Shown here: positions 27,191 through 34,278 of the stretch, piece by piece | Layout of the letters: each line of letters opens with the position of its first letter | Position numbering within the stretch: the first letter of the stretch is position 1 | Source: Niabella aurantiaca DSM 17617 | GTDB taxonomy: Bacteria > Bacteroidota > Bacteroidia > Chitinophagales > Chitinophagaceae | Length of the DNA: 64,000 bases | Assembly: GCF_000374125.1 (NCBI RefSeq) | Contig: NZ_KB893626.1 | Location: 572,679 to 636,678, forward strand | Direction of reading: 5' to 3' | Made by a program: the position numbers and the translations under genes | The notes under the pieces: model-generated | What the model saw: the letters and a program-made list of their open reading frames with translations, nothing else | What the model was told of the DNA's origin: nothing | Databases searched by the model: none

Positions 27191-28162
27191 ATGGACGGAT
27201 TGAAAATTGCTACGGCCCAGTTTGAGAACCGGAGTGGCGATAAGGCATACAACCTTTCGGTAATCGATGCTTTGTCGGCAAAAGCCGCAGCAGCAGGAGC
27301 CGATGTCATCGCTTTTCATGAGTGCTCGGTGACCGGCTACACGTTTGCGCGGCATCTTTCCCGCGAAGCCATGCTGGAGCTTGCAGAGCTGGTGCCGGCA
27401 GGGCCCGGTGTGCGCCGGTTACAGGAGATTGCAGCGCAGCACAACATCATTGTGCTGGCCGGTCTTTTTGAAAAAGATGCGCAGGACCGGCTTTATAAAG
27501 CATACGTTTGCGTGGATAAAAACGGGCTCGTGGCAAAATACCGAAAATTACACCCGTTCATCAATCCGCATTTATTACCGGGTGATCAGTATTGCGTGTT
27601 TGAGATTCATGGCTGGAAATGTGGGATCCTTATCTGTTACGACAACAATATTATTGAAAATGTACGGGCCACCCGGCTGCTGGGTGCCGAGGTCATTTTT
27701 ATGCCGCATGTAACCATGTGCACGCCTTCTACCAGGCCCGGCGCGGGGTTCGTGGATCCGCAGCTCTGGTACAACCGGCAAAAAGATCCTACCTCGTTAC
27801 GGCTGGAGTTTGATGGCATGAAGGGGCGCGACTGGCTGATGAAATGGCTGCCCGCAAGAGCTTACGATAATGCCGTGTACGTAGTGTTCTCTAACCCCAT
27901 TGGTATGGATGATGATCAGCTGAAGAACGGGTGCTCCATGATCATCGATCCTTATGGCGATATTGTTGCCGAATGCCGTTTTTTTGAGGATGGCTTTGTA
28001 ACAGCCGGCCTGTATAAAGAACATTTGCAAAATGCAGGGGGCTGCCGGTATATCAATGCCCGGAGGCCGGAGCTGTACGGCGATATCCTGGGAAAAGCAC
28101 ATACAGCACACCAGCAGGTGGTCTGGCTGAACGACACGCAAAAAGAGCCGGGATCCTCCTGA
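27191..28162 (+). CDS. Carbon-nitrogen hydrolase (nitrilase superfamily)
   Basis: 323 residues. The Glu-Lys-Cys triad is complete: Glu44 (AFHECSVTGY), Lys119 (KYRKLHP) and Cys149 (GILICYDNN). The family hydrolyses C-N bonds in amides or carbamoylated amines in the cytoplasm. The region after Cys149 contains an insert (TMCTPSTRPGAGFVDPQLWYNRQKDP) seen in some N-carbamoyl-putrescine or amidase-like members, but the substrate cannot be told. The gene is followed by a divergence-free 62-bp gap and the TetR gene, with which it may be functionally linked. Confidence 0.85.
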   Translation: MDGLKIATAQFENRSGDKAYNLSVIDALSAKAAAAGADVIAFHECSVTGYTFARHLSREAMLELAELVPAGPGVRRLQEIAAQHNIIVLAGLFEKDAQDRLYKAYVCVDKNGLVAKYRKLHPFINPHLLPGDQYCVFEIHGWKCGILICYDNNIIENVRATRLLGAEVIFMPHVTMCTPSTRPGAGFVDPQLWYNRQKDPTSLRLEFDGMKGRDWLMKWLPARAYDNAVYVVFSNPIGMDDDQLKNGCSMIIDPYGDIVAECRFFEDGFVTAGLYKEHLQNAGGCRYINARRPELYGDILGKAHTAHQQVVWLNDTQKEPGSS

Positions 28163-28189
28163 TCCGGGCTTGCTGCGTAAAAGATTTTT

Positions 28190-28216
28190 CTACCTACTAA
28201 TAGGTAGGTATCTTTG
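28190..28216 (+). promoter_or_regulatory. TetR-gene promoter with overlapping palindromic operator
   Basis: A perfect inverted repeat CTACCTA-N4-TAGGTAG (28190-28207) abuts a consensus -7 element TATCTTTG (28209-28216). A repressor bound there would block the promoter, so autoregulation by the TetR protein is likely. Transcription would start near 28223, two bases before the ATG at 28225, giving a leaderless or nearly leaderless message. Confidence 0.6.
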
Positions 28217-28224
28217 ACAACGCT

Positions 28225-28782
28225 ATGAGCACACGGTCCGAGATCATACGTGTTGGGGATGCCCTTTTAAGGGAGCGGGGCTACAATGCCTTTAGTTTCT
28301 CCGATATTTCCCGGGCACTGGACATCCGCAATGCCTCCATCCACTATCATTTTCCTACAAAAACGGCACTGGGCCTGGCCATCATCGCCGAATACGAAGA
28401 ACGGTTTGCCCGGTTGCGGCAAAAACTGGAGGAGCGGCCGGTAATGGAAAAGCTGGAAGCCTTTTTTAATGTGTATATTGCTGCAAGGGAAGAAGATAAG
28501 ATCTGCCTGGTGGGCTCACTGGCCACCGATTTTTACACGGTGGATACCGGGATACAGGAGGCGCTCAACAGGCTGGTGCAGCAGGTGCTGAACTGGCTGA
28601 TCGCCATACTGGAGGAGGGGAAGGCGGATGGGATCTTTTTCTTCGAGCTCCCGGTGCGGACAAAAGCGCTGATGATCACTACCAATATGATGGCGGCGCT
28701 ACAGCTGACGCGGATCACCGGGAAGAAAGATTTTAAAGAGATAAAAAAGACATTGATAAACGAATTAATAAAAAAACAATGA
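28225..28782 (+). CDS. TetR/AcrR family transcriptional regulator
   Basis: 185 residues. The N-terminal HTH (about 24-50) reads FSFSDISRALDIRNASIHYHFPTKTALG, the classic TetR form. The C-terminal half is an all-helical ligand-binding domain. It overlaps fabF in ATGA, so the two are co-translated. A palindromic operator lies directly in front. It probably represses its own operon, including fabF, in response to a small or fatty molecule; this role is inferred. Confidence 0.9.
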   Translation: MSTRSEIIRVGDALLRERGYNAFSFSDISRALDIRNASIHYHFPTKTALGLAIIAEYEERFARLRQKLEERPVMEKLEAFFNVYIAAREEDKICLVGSLATDFYTVDTGIQEALNRLVQQVLNWLIAILEEGKADGIFFFELPVRTKALMITTNMMAALQLTRITGKKDFKEIKKTLINELIKKQ

Positions 28783-30032
28783 AACGTGTAGTCGTAACCG
28801 GATTGGGTGCCTTGACCCCCATCGGCAATAATGTAACAGATTTCTGGCAATCGCTGATCAGCGGTGTCAGCGGGGCTGCGCCCATTACGAAGTTTGATGT
28901 TTCCAAATTCAAGACCCGGTTTGCGTGTGAGCTGAAGGATTTTGATCCGTTGGCATTTATTGAAAAAGCAGAGGCGCGGCGATATGACCTGTACACCCAG
29001 TATGCATTGATCAGCGTAGCGGAAGCGGTGCAAAATGCACGGATCGCCTTTGAGGCGCTGAACCGCGACCGCATCGGGGTGATCTGGGGATCCGGGAACG
29101 GCGGCATCCAGACCTTTCAGCAGCAGGTGATGGAATTTGCACAGGGGGATGGTACCCCCCGGTTCAACCCGTTCTTTATCCCCAAGATGATCGTGGATAT
29201 CGCTTCCGGCATTATTTCGATCAAGTACGGGTTGCGGGGCATCAACTTTACAACGGTTTCTGCCTGCGCTACCTCCAATACGGCCATTATTGATGCATTC
29301 AATTATATAAAATGGGGAAAGGCCGATATGATCATCACCGGTGGCTCCGAAGCCGCGATCAATGAAACCGGCGTGGGCGGTTTTAATGCCGCCAAGGCGC
29401 TTTCTACCCGGAATGACGACCCGGCTACTGCTTCCCGGCCTTTTGATACCAGTCGCGATGGTTTTGTTATGGGAGAAGGCGCCGGCGCTCTCATTTTGGA
29501 AGAGCTGGAGCATGCCAAACGCCGGGGCGCTCCGATCATTGCAGAAGTTGTAGGCGGCGGCATGGCCGGGGATGCCTATCACCTTACCGGTACCCATCCG
29601 GAGGGGGAAGGAGCCCGTTTGGGCATGCTGGCGGCCCTGGAAGATGCGGGCATCGCCCCGGCGGATATTGACTACCTCAATACGCACGCTACCTCTACCC
29701 AGCAGGGCGACCTGAGCGAGCTGAAGGCGGCAGAGCGGGTATTTGGAAGAGAAAGTACCCTTAACATCAGCGCTACCAAATCGATGACAGGTCACCTCCT
29801 GGGCGCCGCCGGTGCCGTGGAAGCCATAGCCTGCATAAAGGCGGTTGAAAACGACCTGGTACCGCCAACCATAAATGTTAACGAAGCCAATGTGGAGCCG
29901 GCATATAAAGACGTCTTTAACCTGACGCTGCACCAGGCCCAGCAAAGGAGGGTCACCTACGCCATGAGCAATACTTTTGGATTTGGCGGACATATTGCGA
30001 CTTCTGTTTTTAAGAAGTATGAAAAGAATTGA
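28779..30032 (+). CDS. fabF: 3-oxoacyl-[acyl-carrier-protein] synthase II
   Basis: 417 residues, full FabF length. The Cys-His-His triad is Cys163 (VSACATSNTAI), His303 (NTHATSTQQGD) and His339 (KSMTGHLLGAAG). It condenses malonyl-ACP with acyl-ACP in the cytoplasm. Being coupled to a TetR regulator and not to acpP or fabH is unusual for the housekeeping copy. It may be a dedicated or stress-regulated synthase, perhaps for the flexirubin chain, but nothing in the sequence proves that. Confidence 0.93.
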   Translation: MKRVVVTGLGALTPIGNNVTDFWQSLISGVSGAAPITKFDVSKFKTRFACELKDFDPLAFIEKAEARRYDLYTQYALISVAEAVQNARIAFEALNRDRIGVIWGSGNGGIQTFQQQVMEFAQGDGTPRFNPFFIPKMIVDIASGIISIKYGLRGINFTTVSACATSNTAIIDAFNYIKWGKADMIITGGSEAAINETGVGGFNAAKALSTRNDDPATASRPFDTSRDGFVMGEGAGALILEELEHAKRRGAPIIAEVVGGGMAGDAYHLTGTHPEGEGARLGMLAALEDAGIAPADIDYLNTHATSTQQGDLSELKAAERVFGRESTLNISATKSMTGHLLGAAGAVEAIACIKAVENDLVPPTINVNEANVEPAYKDVFNLTLHQAQQRRVTYAMSNTFGFGGHIATSVFKKYEKN

Positions 30033-30039
30033 GCGATCA

Positions 30040-30126
30040 GATTCGAGACCTGAGACAGAGTGGCCAGCATCTGGTATTCAGATTGTGGTCTGAAGTCTCA
30101 GTTCTCAATTCTCAAATCTCGATTCT
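30040..30126. repeat. Low-complexity 'word' repeat
   Basis: Words GAGACCTGAGAC, GTCTGAAGTCTCAG and TCTCAATTCTCAAATCTCGATTC closely match the gap at 18585-18672. It lies between fabF and the ribosome hibernation gene. Confidence 0.6.
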
Positions 30127-30183
30127 TATCTCCAACTTTTTGCCCCCGGAATTGTAATATTGGTAGATCAAAATCATCAAACT

Positions 30184-30501
30184 ATGGAAATACGGTTGAA
30201 TACAGACAATAACTTTACGGCATCGGAAGGTTTTCTGGAAAAAGTAAGTGTCGAGCTGAAGAAAAAGCTGCACCGTTTTAGTGAGTATCTCACAACTGCT
30301 GAAGTGTTTTTCGGGGACGAAAACAGCGGCAAAAGCGGTACGCACGACAAGCGCTGCACCATAGAAGTGCGCCCCCGGAACCTGAACCCCGAAGCGGTAA
30401 CGCATTTCGCCGATACGGTGGATCATGCCTTCAACGGCGCAGTGGATAAAATAAGAAATTTGCTGGACAGTCGCATCGGGAAACTGCAAAATAAGGTGTA
30501 A
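30184..30501 (+). CDS. Ribosome hibernation promoting factor (HPF/RaiA family)
   Basis: 105 residues from ATG 30184 (MEIRLNTDNNF). Upstream in-frame TTG codons add non-conserved residues and were not used. The beta-alpha-beta-beta-beta-alpha pattern, the segment LSEYL-like helix (KKKLHRFSEYLTTAEVFFGDEN) and the RCTIEVRPRNLNP strand match short HPF proteins of Bacteroidota. These bind the 30S subunit in stationary phase to dimerise or inactivate ribosomes. The 253-bp gap to nrdB holds no clear feature. Confidence 0.8.
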   Translation: MEIRLNTDNNFTASEGFLEKVSVELKKKLHRFSEYLTTAEVFFGDENSGKSGTHDKRCTIEVRPRNLNPEAVTHFADTVDHAFNGAVDKIRNLLDSRIGKLQNKV

Positions 30502-30754
30502 AATATTTCCACAGCCTGTGTATAACAAGTTTCCCGCATCTCGATTTTATATAATTAATTTGTAGTCGGCTTTTTTGGTAAACGATCCCTGATCCTGCCG
30601 GCAGAGCCTCCCCTTTTTAGTCATCATAGTGATGCTTTCGAGTGGAAAGCAGCGTCTTATTCCGGCAGGAAATACTGTATTTCCCGGGGGTAATTGTCGT
30701 CTCTGCTCTTCATGTTTGAAGAACCGATTTTTAAAGAACAAGAATATTTTATAT

Positions 30755-31729
30755 ATGGGCTTATTTGATAAACGCGTAAACTACAAACCTTTTGAGTACC
30801 CCGAGGTCTTGAAATTTACAGAAGCGATCAACAAATCATTTTGGGTGCACTCAGAGGTGGATTTTACAGCAGATGTACAGGATTTTCACAGTCACCTGAA
30901 TACTGCGCAGCGGAACGCCATCAAAAACAGCCTGCTGGCGATCGCGCAGATCGAAGTAGCCGTAAAATCGTTCTGGGGCAATTTATACAACCACATGCCC
31001 AAGCCCGAGTTGAATGGCCTGGGTAGCACGTTTGCAGAATGCGAATTTCGCCACTCGGAGGCTTACTCCCGCCTGCTGGAAGTGCTGGGCTATAACGACG
31101 AGTTTTCCAAGCTGATCGAAGAGCCGGTGATCGCCGAGCGCATCAAATACCTTTCCGAAGCGTTAAAGGACGCCAGGTCTGCGGATCCTAAAGAATATAC
31201 CCTGTCACTGATCCTGTTTTCGATCCTCATTGAGAACGTATCCCTGTTCAGCCAGTTTGCTATTATTCTTTCGTTTACCCGCTTCCGCGGACTGATGAAG
31301 AACGTAAGCAATATCATTGCCTGGACCTCGGTAGATGAGCAGATCCATGCCAATGCCGGCGTGTACCTCATCAATAAGATCCGGGACGAATATCCGGAGC
31401 TGATCGACGAAGCAATGGAGTACCGTATTATGGCCCTGGTACGCGATTCTATTGAAGTAGAGGGCCGCATTATTGACTGGATCTTTTCCGAAGGGGAGAT
31501 TGACACCATCAGCAAAACCAACCTGCTGAACTTTATGAAGTTCCGGGTGGATGAAAGCTTTGAAAAACTGGGCTTCCCCAAACAATTCAATGTGACGCTG
31601 GAAGAATACCGCCCGATGCAATGGTTCGAAGAAGAAGTGTTTGCCAACAGCCTGGATGATTTTTTTGCAAAACGGCCGGTAGAATATACCAAGCACGATA
31701 AGAGCATAACGTATAACGACCTTTTTTAA
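30755..31729 (+). CDS. nrdB: Ribonucleotide reductase class I beta subunit
   Basis: 324 residues from ATG 30755 (MGLFDKRVNYKPFEYPE). A frame open further upstream adds 42 unconserved residues and was rejected. The diiron ligands are Glu67, Glu97, His100, Glu160, Glu195 and His198 (two E-x-x-H pairs: EFRH and EQIH). The radical tyrosine is Tyr104 (HSEAY, four after His100). It generates the tyrosyl radical for NrdA. The pair nrdB-nrdA is separated by 179 bp containing an 8-bp REP hairpin. Confidence 0.95.
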   Translation: MGLFDKRVNYKPFEYPEVLKFTEAINKSFWVHSEVDFTADVQDFHSHLNTAQRNAIKNSLLAIAQIEVAVKSFWGNLYNHMPKPELNGLGSTFAECEFRHSEAYSRLLEVLGYNDEFSKLIEEPVIAERIKYLSEALKDARSADPKEYTLSLILFSILIENVSLFSQFAIILSFTRFRGLMKNVSNIIAWTSVDEQIHANAGVYLINKIRDEYPELIDEAMEYRIMALVRDSIEVEGRIIDWIFSEGEIDTISKTNLLNFMKFRVDESFEKLGFPKQFNVTLEEYRPMQWFEEEVFANSLDDFFAKRPVEYTKHDKSITYNDLF

Positions 31730-31740
31730 CCGCACCCCGG

Positions 31741-31761
31741 CCCCTCTCCAAAAGAGAGGGG
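31741..31761. repeat. REP-type hairpin CCCCTCTC/GAGAGGGG
   Basis: A perfect 8-bp stem with loop CAAAA lies in the nrdB-nrdA gap. No T-run follows on either strand, so it is not a good terminator. It looks like one of the interspersed palindromes that are common in this phylum. Confidence 0.5.
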
Positions 31762-31908
31762 AGAATAAAAAGCGGGCGTGATGCCATTTGGACCGGACGA
31801 TGAAGTGCTTGCGACGCAACCCGGATGCCACCTGCATTGCAGCTGGTATAAAAATAATGATGAGCAATTGAACCTTAAACATTGAACTTTAAACGATAAA
31901 ATTTTTAC

Positions 31909-33555
31909 ATGGAAAGGCTTTGGTGGAAAAATGAAGAAAGCGAACAGATCCTGAACCGGGGATACCTGTTAAACGGAGAAACAGTAGAAAAAGCAATTGA
32001 CCGCGTATGTACGGCTGCGGCCCGGCGCCTGTACAAACCGGAACTGAAAGAAGCCTTTAAAGAAATGGTGGAGAATGGCTGGATGAGCTTTAGCTCTCCG
32101 ATATGGGCCAATATGGGCACCGAAAGAGGATTGCCTATTTCCTGTTTTAATGTGCACATGCCGGATAATATTGAAGGCATTACGCACAAGCTGGGCGAAG
32201 TGATCATGCAGACCAAGATCGGTGGCGGTACCTCTGCCTACTTTGGCTCCCTGCGGGGACGTGGCAGCGCAGTTACCGATAACGGAAAGAGCAGTGGTGC
32301 GGTAAGCTTTATGCGGCTGTTTGATACGGCGATGGACACCATCTCACAGGGCGGTGTGCGCCGCGGTGCATTTGCGGCCTACCTGGATATTGACCACCCG
32401 GATATTGGCGAGTTCCTGAACATTAAAGATATCGGTCACCCTATCCAGAACCTGTTCTATGCGGTTTGCGTGCCAGACTACTGGATGCAGGAAATGATCG
32501 ACGGGGATATTGCAAAAAGGGAAATATGGGCGCGGGTGCTGGAAAGCCGCCAGCAGAAAGGACTGCCCTATATTTTTTACACGGATAATGTAAATAAGAA
32601 CAAGCCCCAGGTATATAAGGATCTGAACCTTACCGTAAACGGAAGCAACCTCTGCTCGGAGATCATGCTGCCGTCCACCGAGGATGAATCCTTTATCTGC
32701 TGCCTGTCTTCCCTGAACCTGGAGCTGTATGATGAATGGAAAGATACGGATGCCATCAAGCTGGCCGTGTTCTTCCTGGATGCGGTGCTGCAGGAATTCA
32801 TTGCTAAAACAGAAGACAATTACTACCTGGCCAATGCCAACCGGTTTGCCAAACGGCACCGGGCACTGGGACTGGGCGTACTGGGCTGGCATTCTTACCT
32901 GCAGCGCAATATGATCGCTTTTGAAAGCATGAAGGCAAAACAGCTGACCCACTCCATTTTTTCCGAGCTGCAGGAAAAAACAGAAAAAGCAACGATTGAG
33001 CTGGCGCGTATTTACGGAGAACCGGAGCTGCTGAAAGGCTATGGACGCCGCAATACCACGGTAATGGCCATTGCACCCACTACTTCTTCCTCCGCCATCC
33101 TGGGGCAGTCGTCACCGGGCATTGAGCCCTTTGTAAGCAACTACTACAAGGCAGGCCTTTCAAAAGGAAATTTTATCCGCAAGAACAAATACCTCAAAGC
33201 ATTGCTGGAAGAGAAGGGCCTGGATACTGAAGATGTATGGCGCAGTATTATGCTGAACCACGGCAGCGTGCAGCACGTGGACGGATTGACCGATCATGAA
33301 AAGGATGTATTCAAAACCTTCCGCGAGATCAGCCAGCTGGAGATCATCCAGCAGGCATCCATCCGGCAGAAATTTGTAGACCAGGGCCAGAGCCTGAACC
33401 TGAACATTCCTCCGGGCCTGCCGGTGAAGGAAGTAAATAAACTGCTGATCGAAGCCTGGAAGCTGGGCGTAAAGACCCTGTACTACCAGCGCAGCCAGAG
33501 CGTTTCCAAAGAGCTGGTGAACACGCTGACGGTATGCAGCAGCTGCGAATCGTAA
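31909..33555 (+). CDS. nrdA: Ribonucleoside-diphosphate reductase alpha subunit, lacking the ATP cone
   Basis: 548 residues, about 200 shorter than the E. coli protein because the N-terminal ATP-cone domain is missing. Overall activity control by dATP through a cone is therefore not expected. The radical-site residues Asn247-Cys249-Glu251 are in NGSNLCSE, the redox pair is Cys79 (PISCFN) and Cys264, and the C-terminal relay is Cys543/Cys546 (CSSC). The adjacent tyrosines KTLYYQR carry the radical. It reduces ribonucleotides to deoxyribonucleotides with NrdB. A terminator follows at 33580. Confidence 0.96.
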   Translation: MERLWWKNEESEQILNRGYLLNGETVEKAIDRVCTAAARRLYKPELKEAFKEMVENGWMSFSSPIWANMGTERGLPISCFNVHMPDNIEGITHKLGEVIMQTKIGGGTSAYFGSLRGRGSAVTDNGKSSGAVSFMRLFDTAMDTISQGGVRRGAFAAYLDIDHPDIGEFLNIKDIGHPIQNLFYAVCVPDYWMQEMIDGDIAKREIWARVLESRQQKGLPYIFYTDNVNKNKPQVYKDLNLTVNGSNLCSEIMLPSTEDESFICCLSSLNLELYDEWKDTDAIKLAVFFLDAVLQEFIAKTEDNYYLANANRFAKRHRALGLGVLGWHSYLQRNMIAFESMKAKQLTHSIFSELQEKTEKATIELARIYGEPELLKGYGRRNTTVMAIAPTTSSSAILGQSSPGIEPFVSNYYKAGLSKGNFIRKNKYLKALLEEKGLDTEDVWRSIMLNHGSVQHVDGLTDHEKDVFKTFREISQLEIIQQASIRQKFVDQGQSLNLNIPPGLPVKEVNKLLIEAWKLGVKTLYYQRSQSVSKELVNTLTVCSSCES

Positions 33556-33579
33556 GGGCCTTTATGGGTGATATAATTT

Positions 33580-33614
33580 AATAAGACCGGGTTTGTTCCT
33601 GGTCTTATTTTTTT
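33580..33614 (+). terminator. Intrinsic terminator after nrdA
   Basis: Arms AATAAGACCGGG (33580-33591) and CCTGGTCTTATT (33598-33609) pair over 12 bp with one mismatch. T-run at 33608-33614. It is 24 bp past the nrdA stop. Confidence 0.8.
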
Positions 33615-33864
33615 ATGCGGTATGATGTCCTGGTAGTGTTCATAATAACCCGGTATCCATTTATTAAGGTGGATGCTTTCTTATACGATAGTGAAATTTA
33701 TTATAGATCAAAACAATGCGTTGCGTCTTTGCCCCGTTGTGTCTTTGCGAGAAACTTTTTGGGCTCATTAAAATATCACTTTCGTATTAAATGATTTGTG
33801 GAGCCACAAGCCATGACCCGGGTCACGGGCAGTGTCCTCTACCGTAGCCGTCAATTGATGGTCC

Positions 33865-34082
33865 GAACCTATGGTTCTCCTGTTTCCGTTGCAGGTTTTT
33901 ACAACGAACCTCGGTTCGTTGTTGGTAGATGAGGCGAGGCCATGCCTCTTGCCCTTTGTGTACATTTTTTACAGCCAGGCTTTATCATAGCTTATAAAAG
34001 GCCATCGGCCTGTACATATAAACAACTCCGGAATTTATTCCGGGTGAAGCCACATAAACAGTGTGTTGAGTGCCATGGGCAC
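33865..34082. repeat. Array of short hairpin modules (REP-like)
   Basis: Six perfect hairpins occur in 220 bp: GAACC-TAT-GGTTC (33865), ACAACGAACC-TC-GGTTCGTTGT (33901), GAGGC-CAT-GCCTC (33936), GGCC-ATC-GGCC (34000), CCGGAAT-TT-ATTCCGG (34028) and GTGCC-ATG-GGCAC (34070). Their order and linkers resemble the arrays at 26873, 42232 and 51217. The rest of the gap 33615-34278 shows no gene. Confidence 0.65.
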
Positions 34083-34278
34083 GGCACATTTCCGGCACGG
34101 AGATCGTGTATATAAATGTACACTTTTTGCTTAAGTTGACGGCTTTGGTATCTTCACAAACCGTTTAAGAGAGTGTCCGGATAGGCCGGTGCCCGCTGCT
34201 GCCCGGTTCGTTTTGCCTAAAAGTCAGCGCGCTGTTATGTAATTGTTCCGTTTCTGCATCTTATACCCAAAACAACGA

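Noticed and set aside
30629-30754. 42-residue N-terminal extension of NrdB
   Set aside because: Sequence is not NrdB-like and the normal start MGLFDKR is present at 30755.
31741-31761. Terminator between nrdB and nrdA
   Set aside because: The 8-bp stem is perfect but has no T-run on either strand; it fits an interspersed palindrome better.
33865-34082. CRISPR array
   Set aside because: The hairpin modules are neither identical repeats nor evenly spaced and no cas gene is near.
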